64,000 bases of DNA from Bog-756 sp963833585 (GCA_963833585.1 CAWHYF010000004.1:1-64000), one strand, 5' to 3'; shown: positions 12,970-22,105, numbered from the stretch's first letter. The notes: generated by a model from the sequence alone, not told the origin. Numbers and translations: made by a program.

Positions 12970-15900
12970 CAGAATCCCCTTTCGGCAGCGCGTCGTGCAT
13001 CTTCCTCGTCGGACCCGCGCTCGGGCCGGCTGATGTCGATGCCCAGCTCCTCGGCCGTGCGGAACACGTCCTCGTCGAGCTCCCGCATCTCAATTTCCTC
13101 TCCACCCGGCGCCAGGACCTCCACGTCGAGGCAGAGGGACTGCATCTCCTTGATCAGCACCTTGAAGCTCTCCGGGATCCCCGGCTCGGGGATGTTCTCG
13201 CCCTTCACGATGGCCTCGTAGACCTTCACCCGACCGAGGACATCGTCCGACTTGATGGTGAGCAGCTCCTGCAGGGCGTAGGCGGCACCGAAGGCCTCGA
13301 GGGCCCACACCTCCATCTCCCCGAAGCGCTGGCCACCGAACTGGGCCTTCCCACCCAGCGGCTGCTGGGTGATCATGGAGTACGGACCGGTCGAACGAGC
13401 GTGGATCTTGTCGTCCACCAGGTGGTGGAGCTTCAGGATGTAGACGTACCCGACCGAAATCGGGTTGTCGTACTTCTCACCCGTCCGGCCGTTCCACAGC
13501 TCGCTCTTGCCGTCGTCGGCCACCTGCACGGCACCGTCGACCCCGTCCGGGTTGAGCTTGCGGAAGATCTGCTGGATGGTCGGGTGACGCCCGGCATCGG
13601 CATCCTCGTCCCAGTGGGCTCCGTCGAACACCGGGGTCGACACCCACACGGCCGGATCGGTCCGGGGGCGGGTCTTGGTCTCGGTGCCCCGGAGCGGGGT
13701 CCGGGCGGCCTCTCCGGCCCCCTCCCAGCCCCAGCGGGCGGCATAGCCCAGGTGGGACTCGAGCACCTGGCCCACATTCATCCGACTGGGAACGCCCAGC
13801 GGGTTCAGGATGATGTCCACCGGAGTCCCGTCCGCCTGGTAGGGCATGTCCTCAATGGGGAGGATCTTCGAGATGACCCCCTTGTTGCCGTGGCGTCCGG
13901 CCAGTTTGTCGCCCTCGGAGATCTTGCGCTTCTGGGCCACGTACACCCGGACCAGCTGCTCCACACCGGGCGGGAGCTCATGGGCGTCGTCACGCGAGAA
14001 GACCCGGACATCGATGACCGTCCCCTGCTCGCCGTGGGGGACCTTCAGGGAGGTGTCCCGCACCTCGCGGGCCTTCTCACCGAAGATGGCCCGGAGGAGA
14101 CGCTCCTCGGGCGTCTGCTCGGTCTCCCCCTTGGGGGTGACCTTGCCCACCAGCACGTCTCCCGGGCCGACCTCGGCACCGATACGGATGATGCCGCGCT
14201 CGTCCAAGTCGGCCAGGATCTCCTCGGACAGGTTGGGGATGTCCCGGGTGATCTCCTCGGCACCGAGCTTGGTGTCACGGGCATCGACCTCGTGCTCCTC
14301 GATGTGGATCGAGGTAAGGACATCGTCCTTGACCAGCCGTTCCGAGAGGATGATGGCGTCCTCGTAGTTGTAGCCCTCCCACGGCATGAAGGCCACCAGG
14401 AGGTTCTTGCCCAGCGCCAGTTCGCCGTTGTGGGTGGCGGGGCCGTCGGCCAGCACGTCGCCGGCCGCCACCCTCTGGCCCTCCTCCACGATGACCTTCT
14501 GGTTGATGGCCGTGTTCTGGTTGGAGCGGCGGAATTTGGCCAGGCGGTAGACCTTCTTGCCCAGGACCGAACCGTTGCGGTCCTTGGCGCCGGCCTTGTA
14601 CTCCACGGTGATCTGATCACCCGAGACGTCGACCACGGCGCCATCGGCCTCGGCCATGACCACGTCGCCGGCGTCGCGGGCGGCACGCGCTTCGACGCCG
14701 GTGCCGATGTAGGGGGCCTCGGGCACCACCAGCGGAACGGCCTGCTTCTGCATGTTGGCCCCCATCAGGGCCCGGTTGGCGTCGTCGTGCTCCACGAAGG
14801 GGATCAGGGCGGTGGACACCGACACGATCTGCTTGGGGGAGACATCCATGAGATCCACCTCGGCCGGGGGCACGAAGTCGATCTCCGAGGTGGTGCCGTA
14901 CGAGGTGGTGGTGGCACCGACCCGCACGCCGGTCCCCTGCGGCCCGCGTCGGACCAGGACCTTCTCCTCGGTGAAGCGGCCGTTGTCGTCCAGCGCCGCA
15001 GAAGCCTGGGCGATGACGTGCTCTTCCTCCTCGTCGGCTGCCAGGTAGGTGATCTCCTTGGTCACCTGGCCGTTGACCACCTTGCGGTAGGGAGTCTCGA
15101 TGAAGCCGTACTCGTTGACCCGGGCGTAGGTGGCCAGCGAGCCGATCAGGCCGATGTTCGGTCCCTCGGGGGTCTCGATCGGGCACATGCGGCCGTAGTG
15201 GGAGGTATGGACGTCTCGGACCTCGAACCCGGCCCGCTCGCGGGACAGGCCACCGGGGCCGAGGGCGGACAGACGCCGCTTGTGGGCCAGGCCGGAGAGC
15301 GGGTTGTTCTGGTCCATGAACTGACTGAGCTGGCTGGTGCCGAAGAATTCCTTCACCGCGGCGACCACCGGTCGGATGTTGATCAGGGTCTGCGGGGTGA
15401 TGGCCTCCACGTCCTGGGTGGTCATCCGCTCGCGAACCACCCGCTCCATGCGGGAGAGTCCCACCCGGACCTGGTTCTGGATGAGCTCGCCCACCGACCG
15501 GATGCGGCGGTTGGCGAAGTGGTCCTGGTCATCGATCCGGTAGGTCGACTCGCCGTCAGCCATGTGCTTGGCCAGGTGGAGCATGTAGGTGGAGGAGGCC
15601 AGGATCTCGGACGGGCTGAGGACGCCCTGGGTGGGGGTGGGCCGTTCCAGGTCGATCTTCAGGATGTCCGAGATCCGCTCGATCTCCGGGCCCAGCTTCC
15701 GGTTCAGCTTGTAGCGACCCACCCGGGTCAGGTCGTAGCGCTTGGGATTGAAGAAGGCGTTCTCGAAGTACTGGCGGGCGGCCTCGACGGAGAGGGGCTC
15801 ACCCGGTCGGGCACGCTTGTAGATCTCGAGCAGGGCCTCCTCGCGGGTTGGCGCCAGGTTCTGCTCCTTCTCCCACTGACCCTCGAGAAAGTCGAAGTGG

Positions 15901-16544
15901 CGGACGAAGCGCTCCAGGAAGGACTGGTCCTCGTAGCCCAGTGCACGCAGCAGCACGAAGAGGGACAGCCGGCGCTTACGGGCCACCCGGCACCCGGCGG
16001 TGACGTCCTTGCCGGGCTTGGCCTCGACATCGAACTCGATCCACTCCCCGCGGTAGGGATGGATGGTTCCGGTGAACACCGTCTTGGCATCACGCCCGGG
16101 CTGGAAGATCACCCCGGGCGACCTGACCAGCTGGGAGACGACCACCCGCTCGGTGCCATTGACGATGAAGGTGCCCTTGTCGGTCATCACCGGGAAGTCC
16201 CCCATGAAGACCGTCTGCTCTTTGATCTCGCCGGTGCCGGCGTTCATGAACCGGGCGCGCACGAACACCGGCGCGGCATAGGTCATGTCCTTTTCCTTGC
16301 ACTCCTCGACCGAGAATTTCGGCGGAGGGCGGAGGTCGGGGTCGGTCGGGTCGAACTCCAGCTCGAGGCTCAGCTGGCCCGTGAAGTCCTCGATCGGGCT
16401 GATGTCGTTGAAGGTCTCGGCGAGACCCCGGTCCAGGAACCACTGGAAAGAGTCACGCTGGATGGCGACGAGGTCCGGCAAGGGCAGGGCCTCGTCGATG
16501 TTGGCGAAAGAAAATCGTTCCGGGCTGTTGGACCGTGTAGGCAA
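12969..16544 (-). CDS. rpoB: DNA-directed RNA polymerase beta subunit
   Basis: Beta carries half of the polymerase active site and the rifampicin pocket. The 1191-residue protein is intact. The rifampicin region reads GTSQLSQFMDQNNPLSGLAH then KRRLSALGPGGLSRERAG, with the Asp, His and Ser positions most often changed in resistant mutants all wild type. SHYGRMCPIETPEGPNIGLI follows. Later motifs include GDKLAGRHGNKGVISKI. The start is TTG at 16544, supported by a near-perfect GGAGGAGT box about eight bases upstream; the product then begins MPTRSNSPERFSFANIDEAL. It follows a 480-base gap from rplL with its own promoter and overlaps rpoC by one base. Confidence 0.97.
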
Positions 16545-16774
16545 CGGCCTACTCCTCCCAGTTGCAGGGTGAATGGGGCTACGACGGGGTACTGCGGTGC
16601 GTCACGTCAGACGATGCTGGGGACTGGTGTGCTACTTGGGACTGCTGGGCGTGGATCGAGGGCATTGCAGGGGTCGACGGCTACCGCCGGAGCAGTCGTC
16701 GGGGGCGCCAGGGCGCGCGTCAATCAGCCAGAACATTGAAGAAGGCGGAAGGAGCAGGCACGGCAACCAGCAAT

Positions 16775-16801
16775 CCTATACGGACGCGCACAGGATTACA
16801 A
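16775..16801 (-). promoter_or_regulatory. Predicted promoter for rpoBC
   Basis: On the minus strand TTGTAA (16796-16801) and TATAGG (16775-16780, continuing AT) are 15 bases apart, or 16 if the upstream box is read one base earlier. This A+T-rich patch is conspicuous in the rplL-rpoB gap and correctly oriented, about 230 bases from the rpoB start. Confidence 0.5.
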
Positions 16802-16965
16802 CCTCGGGGCGGCGAAGGCCCGATCCAGGCCAGCACAGGGTAGGAGACGCGCCGGCCGCCGTCAAGGATTGTACGAGGTCCGGCGAGGTCGGCCCCTGCT
16901 TCCGGGATTCCCTGGTGTCGGCGGTCGGGCGCCTCGGTGGTCACCGGCTCCCGGGCCATCGAACC

Positions 16966-17015
16966 AGGTCGGGAGCCTGGCCCGACCTCCCCGACCGTCC
17001 CCGACGGCCGGGGAC
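16966..17015 (-). terminator. Two tandem hairpins after rplL
   Basis: AGGTCGGG (16966-16973) pairs with CCCGACCT (16981-16988) across a seven-base loop, and GTCCCC (16997-17002) pairs with GGGGAC (17010-17015). Both lie within 60 bases downstream of the rplL stop. Neither has a T-run, so they may be weak terminators, attenuators that lower rpoBC expression relative to rplJL, or RNA-processing stems. Confidence 0.45.
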
Positions 17016-17025
17016 CCGCCCGGCG

Positions 17026-17418
17026 CTATTTCAGCTCGACCGTGGCCCCGGCTCCTTCGAGCTGGGCCTTCGCCTTCTCCGCGTCCTCCTTGTTGGCCTT
17101 CTCCAGGACCGGCTTGGGCGCCCCGTCCACCAGGTCCTTGGCCTCCTTCAGGCCCAGGCTGGTCAGCGAACGCACCTCCTTGATGACCTGGATCTTCTTG
17201 TCGCCGGCCGCCGTGAGGATGACGTCGAACTCCGACTTCTCGTCCTCGCTGGCGCCCGGATCCCCGCCGGCCGCCGGTGCGGCCACCGCCACGGCCGCCG
17301 GGGCCGCCGCGGTCACCCCGAAGCGCTCCTCGAACTCCTTGAGCAGCTCGCTCAGCTCGAGTACGGACAGCTCGGAGATGCCGTCCAGAATCTGGTCCTT
17401 GGTCAGGGTACCTGCCAT
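17026..17418 (-). CDS. rplL: 50S ribosomal protein L7/L12
   Basis: L7/L12 forms the multicopy stalk that recruits and activates translational GTPases. The 130-residue protein has the dimerising N-terminal helix ILDGISELSVLELSELLKEF, an Ala-rich hinge and the factor-binding domain EKSEFDVILTAAGDKKIQVI then LGLKEAKDLVDGAPKPV. ATG 17418 follows AAGGAGC. It lies 72 bases downstream of rplJ, as usual, and is followed by hairpins. Confidence 0.97.
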   Translation of the reverse strand: MAGTLTKDQILDGISELSVLELSELLKEFEERFGVTAAAPAAVAVAAPAAGGDPGASEDEKSEFDVILTAAGDKKIQVIKEVRSLTSLGLKEAKDLVDGAPKPVLEKANKEDAEKAKAQLEGAGATVELK

Positions 17419-17490
17419 TGTCTTGCTCCTTGTTTCGGTTGTTCGTCGTGAGGTCGTTTGTTGCGAATGTGAGCTTGAACTGGGACTTCG

Positions 17491-18198
17491 TCAGGCCGTC
17501 TCGTCGCCGCCCGGGGAGCCGGCGCCCTGGCCCTCGGCGGCCGGATCGGTCCCGGCGGAGGCCTCGGCAGCCGGATCGGTCCCGGCGGGGGCCTCGGCAG
17601 CCGGGGCGTCCTCAGCCACCGTCCCCGTTGCCGCCGATCCGGCATCGTCGGCCGGGCCTGCCAACACCTCGCCAGCGGCCTGACGCTGGTCGATGAGAGC
17701 CGAGAGCCCGTAGGCCAGGTTGCGGGGAAGGGCCTGGACCAGACCGGCCAGCTGCTGGAGCGGGGCGGCCAGGGCCCCAGCGAACTGAGCGAGCAACGTG
17801 TCCCTGGGCGGGAGGTCGGCCAACACCTCGATCTCCGCGGCCGAGAGGACGCCCGTCCCCACCATGCCGCCCTTGACCACCAGATGGGGGTTGCTCCTGG
17901 CGAAATCCCGCAGGGCCTTGGCCACCGCGCTCACGTCGCCCTGCACGAAGGCGATCGCCGTCGGGCCCGTCAGCAGGTCGCGGATCGGGGCCTGTGGGCC
18001 GTCGGCGATTGCCAAACGGACCAGGGTGTTCTTGTAGATCTTGTAGTCACCGCCGGCGGCTGCCAGCTCACGTCGGAGCTCGGCCAACTCGCCCACGGTC
18101 AGACCCCGGTACTCGGTCAGGACAGCCCCGTCGGACCCCTCGAGTCGGTCTTTGACCTCGTTGACGACGGCGACCTTGTCGGCCCTCGGATTGTCCAT
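17491..18198 (-). CDS. rplJ: 50S ribosomal protein L10 with a repetitive acidic tail
   Basis: L10 anchors the L7/L12 stalk to 23S rRNA. Residues 1-170 form the usual domain: VAVVNEVKDRLEGSDGAVLT, EYRGLTVGELAELRREL, YKIYKNTLVRLA and the L12-binding helix near LPRNLAYGLSALIDQR. The protein is 235 residues, longer than the common 165-180, because of an Ala/Glu/Pro-rich tail with near-copies of AEAPAGTDPAAE encoded by a 30-bp DNA repeat at about 17537-17600. ATG 18198 has an excellent GGAGGGACC box. The L10-L12 complex typically represses its own mRNA through the leader annotated upstream. Confidence 0.95.
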   Translation of the reverse strand: MDNPRADKVAVVNEVKDRLEGSDGAVLTEYRGLTVGELAELRRELAAAGGDYKIYKNTLVRLAIADGPQAPIRDLLTGPTAIAFVQGDVSAVAKALRDFARSNPHLVVKGGMVGTGVLSAAEIEVLADLPPRDTLLAQFAGALAAPLQQLAGLVQALPRNLAYGLSALIDQRQAAGEVLAGPADDAGSAATGTVAEDAPAAEAPAGTDPAAEASAGTDPAAEGQGAGSPGGDETA

Positions 18199-18365
18199 GG
18201 TCCCTCCGCTGAGCTTCGCTCGCATGTGGGCCGTAGACACCATCGAGTGGCGGAACGTCGGACAGAGGTGTTCGACGCGGAACGCCTCATCAGGCGGATC
18301 CCATTCGGATCCCTTCGGTACCGGGTGAGCAGTACACCGGAGGTCTACGGCAGTTCGCTACATCT
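18199..18365 (-). ncRNA. Probable ribosomal protein L10 leader
   Basis: The 232-base gap between rplA and rplJ transcribes a structured leader. The minus-strand segment GCCGTAGACCTCCGGTG resembles the conserved core of L10 leaders, where the L10(L12)4 complex binds to repress rplJL. The position immediately upstream of rplJ is the expected one. The exact boundaries and fold were not computed. Confidence 0.5.
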
Positions 18366-18430
18366 GGAAAAAGGAGACTCTAGCCCACCGCCGGCCGGCG
18401 GACCAGCCCGTCCCCAGGGGTCGTGCCCCC

Positions 18431-19153
18431 TCAGGCGGAAGCCGCCAGTTCCTCGTCGGCCTTCCGGGCCAGCAACGGATCGATGTGGATGCCGGGGCCC
18501 ATCGTCGACGATACGGTGACCGCCCGCACGTAGCGGCCCTTCGAGGAGGCCGGCTTGGCCCGGTGGATCTCTTCCATCACCGCGTGGAGGTTCTCCAGCA
18601 GCTGGGCACGTTCGAACGAGGCCTTGCCGATCCGGATGTGGATGTTGCCCACCTTGTCCGTGCGGTACTCCACTCGGCCACCCTTGAATTCGATGACGGC
18701 CCGCTCGATGTCGTCGGTCACCGTGCCGGTCTTGGGGTTGGGCATCAGCCCACGGGGACCGAGCACCCGACCGAGGGTGCCGACCTGGCCCATCAGGTCC
18801 GGGGTGGCGATGGCCACGTCGAACTCCAGGAAGCCGTCGTTGGCCACCCGGGCCACCAGGTCGTCGGCGCCCACCACATCGGCCCCGGCGCCCCGGGCCT
18901 CGGTCGCCTTCTCGCCGGCGGCGAACACCGCCACCCGAGCGGTACGGCCGGTCCCCGCCGGGAGCGAAAGCGTCCCGCGGACGATCTGGTCGGCCTTACG
19001 CGGGTCCACGCCCAGGCGGACGGCCAGCTCCACCGTCTCGTCGAACGAGGCCTTGGCCGAGGCCTTGACCAGGTCGACCGCCTCGGACGGCGGGTAGAGG
19101 TGCTGGCGATCGAACTGGGACACGCTCGCTCGGTACTTCTTTCCCCTGGACAT
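18431..19153 (-). CDS. rplA: 50S ribosomal protein L1
   Basis: L1 forms the mobile stalk at the E site and represses its own operon in many bacteria. The intact 240-residue protein has RGKKYRASVSQFDRQHLYPP, LAVRLGVDPRKADQIVRG, GTLGRVLGPRGLMPNPKTGT and MGPGIHID near the end. ATG 19153 is preceded by ACGGAGAA. It lies 46 bases downstream of rplK and before the L10 leader. Confidence 0.97.
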   Translation of the reverse strand: MSRGKKYRASVSQFDRQHLYPPSEAVDLVKASAKASFDETVELAVRLGVDPRKADQIVRGTLSLPAGTGRTARVAVFAAGEKATEARGAGADVVGADDLVARVANDGFLEFDVAIATPDLMGQVGTLGRVLGPRGLMPNPKTGTVTDDIERAVIEFKGGRVEYRTDKVGNIHIRIGKASFERAQLLENLHAVMEEIHRAKPASSKGRYVRAVTVSSTMGPGIHIDPLLARKADEELAASA

Positions 19154-19199
19154 GCTGGTTCTCCGTCTTCTCGATCGTCGATAGTGCTGGTCGTCGGCC

Positions 19200-19631
19200 T
19201 CAGCCGGCGACGGCGATCCCCATGGACCGTGCCGTACCCTCGACCTGACGCTTGGCGGCTTCGAGGTCGGCGGTGTTCAGGTCCGGGAGCTTGATGGCGG
19301 CGATCTCGGCCACCTGGGCGCTGGTCACCGTGCCGACTTGCTCACGGCCCGCCGTGGACGCCGCCTTCTCCAGACCGGCGGCCGCCCGTAGCAGGGCCGG
19401 CGTCGGAGGGGTCTTGAGGATGAACGAGAAGGTCCGATCCTCGTAGATGGAGATCTCCACCGGGATGATCGATCCCCGCTGGTTCTCCGTGGCGGCGTTG
19501 TACTGCTTGCAGAACTCCATGGTCTGTACCCCGTGTGGCCCGAGGGCCGTGCCCACCGGGGGCGCGGGGGTAGCGCCCCCCGCCGGGAGCTGGATCTTCA
19601 CGACCGCGAGGACGCGCTTCTTCGGTGGCAT
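19200..19631 (-). CDS. rplK: 50S ribosomal protein L11
   Basis: L11 with 23S rRNA forms the GTPase-associated centre and is the thiostrepton target. The 143-residue protein has KIQLPAGGATPAPPVGTALG, GVQTMEFCKQYNAATE and the C-terminal RNA-binding KLPDLNTADLEAAKRQVEGT. ATG 19631 follows TAGGAGACC. It lies 31 bases downstream of nusG, so secE-nusG-rplK-rplA is very likely one transcript. Confidence 0.97.
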   Translation of the reverse strand: MPPKKRVLAVVKIQLPAGGATPAPPVGTALGPHGVQTMEFCKQYNAATENQRGSIIPVEISIYEDRTFSFILKTPPTPALLRAAAGLEKAASTAGREQVGTVTSAQVAEIAAIKLPDLNTADLEAAKRQVEGTARSMGIAVAG

Positions 19632-19662
19632 TGTCTAGGTCTCCTAACCTGGGTCCGCCGGG

Positions 19663-20436
19663 TTACAGCTTCGCAACCTGGCTGAACTCGAGCTCCACAG
19701 GGGTCTCTCGCCCGAAAATGTTGACCAGCACCTTGAGCTTGAGCTGGTCCTCGTTGATCTCGGCGATCTGACCGGAGAAGTCGGCGAAAGGACCTTCCTT
19801 CACCCGGACGGTCTCGCCCACCTCGTGCTCCAGCCTCGGCCGACTGCGCTTCGAAGGGATCTCGGCACCCTCCACCTTGACCTGGAGGATGCCTTCGACC
19901 TCCCGGCGCGACAGCGGCGTGGGCTTGGTCCCCGGTCCGACGAACCCGGTCACCCCAGGCGTGTTCCGGATCACCGACCAGCTGTCGTCATCCAGCTCGC
20001 ACCGGCACAGCAGGTAGCCGGGGAACACCTTCTTCTGGACGACGACCTTCTTGCCGTTCTTGAACTCGATGACATCCTCCATGGGGATGACCACCTCGTA
20101 GATCCGGTCCTCCATGTTCATGGAGACGGCCCGGCTGTGCAGATTGGACTTCACCTTGTTCTCGTACCCGGCGTAGGTGTGCACCACGTACCACCGTCCG
20201 GGCTGGTCGTAAGGGCTGACCACAAACGGCTCATCGTCCTCGTCGTCGTACTCGGAGTCGACGTCGACGCCTTCGTCGGCCTCTCCGACCTCGGTTACCA
20301 CCGCGTCGACCTCATTCGGCCCCTCCGCAGGGGAGTGGTCGGCTTCGGGCGCGCCGGACGCCTCGACCGTGCCGGGCGTCTCGTCGTCACCGAGGGGCGG
20401 ATTGGTTTCGTCGTGGGTCACAGTCACACCGATCAC
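19663..20436 (-). CDS. nusG: Transcription antitermination factor NusG with an acidic N-terminal extension
   Basis: NusG binds RNA polymerase and links it to Rho or the ribosome. The NGN domain begins RWYVVHTYAGYENKVKSNLH near residue 82 and includes KVFPGYLLCRCELDDDSW. The KOW motif VKEGPFADFSGQIAEINEDQ lies near the C-terminus. About 80 residues rich in Asp, Glu and Pro precede the NGN domain, similar to but longer than many actinobacterial NusG tails. The GTG at 20436 is chosen because it overlaps the secE stop (GTGA). GTG codons at 20427 and 20421 are alternatives, and none has a strong ribosome-binding site. Confidence 0.94.
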   Translation of the reverse strand: MIGVTVTHDETNPPLGDDETPGTVEASGAPEADHSPAEGPNEVDAVVTEVGEADEGVDVDSEYDDEDDEPFVVSPYDQPGRWYVVHTYAGYENKVKSNLHSRAVSMNMEDRIYEVVIPMEDVIEFKNGKKVVVQKKVFPGYLLCRCELDDDSWSVIRNTPGVTGFVGPGTKPTPLSRREVEGILQVKVEGAEIPSKRSRPRLEHEVGETVRVKEGPFADFSGQIAEINEDQLKLKVLVNIFGRETPVELEFSQVAKL

Positions 20437-20726
20437 GTCTTGAACAGCCAGAGGACGCCTTTGGCAAAGGCGTAGTTGAGGATGAAGATGAGGACCATCA
20501 ACGACAGGAGGGTGACCAGGGTCACCGTGGTGTAGTTGACCACCTCGGACCTGTTGGGCCAGGCCACCTGTCGAAGCTCTGAGCGTACCTCGCGGAAGAA
20601 CTGGCCCGGACGGAAGGGCTCCCGCTTGGCCGGGCGGCGTGGAGCGGGCGCCGACCGCTTGGGCGCGGTCTCGCCCTCGGGGTCCTGCCCCTGGCGCTGC
20701 ATGGCTCGCTTCTGTTCTCGGTTCAC
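20433..20726 (-). CDS. secE: Preprotein translocase subunit SecE
   Basis: SecE clamps SecY in the membrane translocon. The 97-residue product has a basic, Pro-rich N-terminus, the amphipathic RPGQFFREVRSELRQVAWPN that identifies the family, and one membrane span VVNYTTVTLVTLLSLMVLIF. GTG 20726 is preceded by AAGGA. An upstream in-frame start at 20789 would lie within tRNA-Trp and is rejected. The stop overlaps the nusG GTG, implying coupling. Confidence 0.95.
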   Translation of the reverse strand: MNREQKRAMQRQGQDPEGETAPKRSAPAPRRPAKREPFRPGQFFREVRSELRQVAWPNRSEVVNYTTVTLVTLLSLMVLIFILNYAFAKGVLWLFKT

Positions 20727-20762
20727 GCGCTTTGTCCTTCGACCGCTTCCACGGGTGGTGAG

Positions 20763-20835
20763 CAGGGCAGGAGGGACTTGAACCCCCAACCTTCGGTTTT
20801 GGAGACCGGTGCTCTACCAGTTGAGCTACTGCCCT
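20763..20835 (-). tRNA. tRNA-Trp (CCA)
   Basis: The 73-base sequence folds as a cloverleaf: acceptor AGGGCAG with CTGCCCT, D arm GCTC/GAGC, anticodon loop CTCCAAA giving CCA, T loop TTCAAGT and discriminator G. CCA is not encoded. The first anticodon-stem pair is a C-A mismatch (CCGGT against ACCGA), which is unusual. It precedes secE, the common actinobacterial position. Confidence 0.96.
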
Positions 20836-21000
20836 CTGACGACCGCCATGCCGCGAACGGACGAGCCGATCACAGGGGCGGTTGCCAAGGCTATCACCCG
20901 GCAACTCGGGATTCCCAGGCGGAACTGGGGGTTGACCCGGTCCGACCTCCCCACCCGGACGTCCGGATCGGCCCGGCGACGCCCGGGGCGCCGCCAACGG

Positions 21001-21078
21001 CCCCGGTCGGCCCCTATCGGGTCCCTGGCCCCGGTCGGCCCCTATCGGGTCCCTGGCCCCGGTCGGCCCCTATCGGGT
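21001..21078. repeat. 28-bp tandem repeat overlapping the end of rpmG
   Basis: Units at 21001-21028 and 21029-21056 are identical copies of CCCCGGTCGG CCCCTATCGG GTCCCTGG, and a third starts at 21057 and stays identical to 21078. The third copy contains the rpmG stop codon (21070-21072), so the gene's 3' end and trailer are built from repeat. No open frame or terminator T-run is seen. Confidence 0.9.
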
Positions 21079-21234
21079 CTCCTTGTGCAGGGTCTGCTGG
21101 CGATCCCAACGACAGAACTTCTTCAGCTCGATCCGCTCGCGGTCGTTGACCTTGTTCTTCGTCGTGATGTAGTTCCGTCGTTTGCACACTTCGCAGGCCA
21201 GAGTGACCTGGATGCGCTTCTCGTTCTTTGCCAC
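21070..21234 (-). CDS. rpmG: 50S ribosomal protein L33
   Basis: L33 is a small 50S protein near the E site, in zinc-binding and zinc-free forms. The 54-residue product reads AKNEKRIQVTLACEVCKRRN, then YITTKNKVNDRERIELKKFC and RWDRQQTLHKETR. The first Cys pair (CEVC) is intact, but the second CxxC is CRWD, so one zinc ligand is replaced by Asp. GTG 21234 has GGGAG seven bases upstream, and an upstream start at 21375 would enter tRNA-Met flanking DNA. It lies between tRNA-Met and tRNA-Trp, its usual neighbourhood. Confidence 0.94.
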   Translation of the reverse strand: MAKNEKRIQVTLACEVCKRRNYITTKNKVNDRERIELKKFCRWDRQQTLHKETR

Positions 21235-21376
21235 GTGACTCCCTTGCGCTCCGAGGACCGGACCGGTCCGGAGCTTCAGATGCTTCCTCTGCCTGGTACT
21301 GAATTTCTGCCTGGCCCTGCCCGTCGCTCGCTGCGACGTCTGCCGTCTCCTACGGTCCTGCGTCCTGCGATCCAAC

Positions 21377-21453
21377 TGGTAGCGGCGGCCGGACTCGAAC
21401 CGGCGACCCCACGATTATGAGCCGTGTGCTCTAACCAACTGAGCTACGCCGCC
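21377..21453 (-). tRNA. tRNA-Met (CAT), elongator type
   Basis: Acceptor GGCGGCG pairs with CGCCGCT (first pair G-U). The anticodon loop CTCATAA gives CAT, the T loop is TTCGAGT, and the 3' CCA is encoded (21377-21379). The acceptor starts with a pair and the anticodon stem lacks the three G-C pairs of an initiator, so it is called elongator. It lies eight bases from tRNA-Thr. Confidence 0.95.
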
Positions 21454-21460
21454 ATGGGCG

Positions 21461-21532
21461 AGCCCCCGGTGGGGATTGAACCCACGACCCCCGCCTTACC
21501 ATGGCGGTGCTCTACCACTGAGCTACAGGGGC
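21461..21532 (-). tRNA. tRNA-Thr (GGT)
   Basis: A 72-base cloverleaf with acceptor GCCCCTG/CGGGGGC, anticodon stem CCGCC/GGCGG and loop ATGGTAA giving GGT. The T loop is TTCAATC and the discriminator is T. CCA is not encoded. It is the promoter-proximal gene of the tRNA-Thr, tRNA-Met, rpmG, tRNA-Trp run. Confidence 0.96.
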
Positions 21533-21619
21533 AGTGCAGCTCGAGCGAGCAGCAGAGGGACAAGCATAGCCAAAGCTGGGACCACCGAGAAGAGCGGAGG
21601 GCCTCGCTACCATCGGCGG

Positions 21620-22105
21620 ATGCGCACCCGCCTGGTGAGACCGTCGGACGCCGAGCCGATCCGGGCCATCTACAACGCCGAGGTCACCGGGTCGACGGCC
21701 ACCTTCGACCTCGTCCCCCGGACGGCGGCCGAGCAGCAGGCGTGGATGGCCGAGCACCGCGGTCCCCACCCGGCCATCGTGGCCGTCGAGGAGGACCGGA
21801 TCCTCGGCTTCGGCTCCCTGTCGGCCTTCCGGGACCGCCCGGCCTACGCCACCACCGTCGAGAACTCGGTCTACGTGGACGCCGCCAGGCGGGGGGCCGG
21901 GGTGGGTCGGGCCCTGCTCCAGGAGCTGGTCGCGCTGGCCAGCCAGCACGGGTTCCACACCGTGATCGCCCGGATCGGTGGGGGGAACGAGGCCTCGATC
22001 GCCCTCCACCAGGCCTGTGGGTTCGAGATGGTCGGCGTGGAACGGGAGGTGGGGCGGAAATTCAACCGTTGGCTGGACGTCTCCGTGCTCCAGCTCCTGC
22101 TCTGA
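21620..22105 (+). CDS. GNAT acetyltransferase, phosphinothricin acetyltransferase-like
   Basis: The 161-residue protein has the single GNAT fold of the PAT/YncA group: MRTRLVRPSDAEPIRAIYNA, then RPAYATTVENSVYVDAARRG, the acetyl-CoA loop RGAGVGRALLQELV and GNEASIALHQACGFEMVGVE near the C-terminus. Such enzymes N-acetylate small amines such as phosphinothricin or methionine sulfoximine. The substrate here is unknown. ATG 21620 is used; the ribosome-binding site is weak. It is the first plus-strand gene after the ribosomal block and is convergent with the mannosyltransferase. Confidence 0.85.
   Translation: MRTRLVRPSDAEPIRAIYNAEVTGSTATFDLVPRTAAEQQAWMAEHRGPHPAIVAVEEDRILGFGSLSAFRDRPAYATTVENSVYVDAARRGAGVGRALLQELVALASQHGFHTVIARIGGGNEASIALHQACGFEMVGVEREVGRKFNRWLDVSVLQLLL

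Larger units (their letters stand above)
16545..17025 (-). other. rplL-rpoB intergenic region
   Basis: This 481-base stretch carries no convincing gene. Next to rplL it holds two tandem hairpins (16966-17015), and near 16775-16801 a promoter-like pair, leaving an rpoB leader of about 220 bases. The arrangement suggests partial termination after rplL and a separate rpoBC promoter. Anything further in the leader is not resolved by eye. Confidence 0.6.

Noticed and set aside
18199..18430. Extra N-terminal residues of L10 from GTG 18243
   Set aside because: ATG 18198 has a much better ribosome-binding site and the upstream sequence fits an L10 leader.
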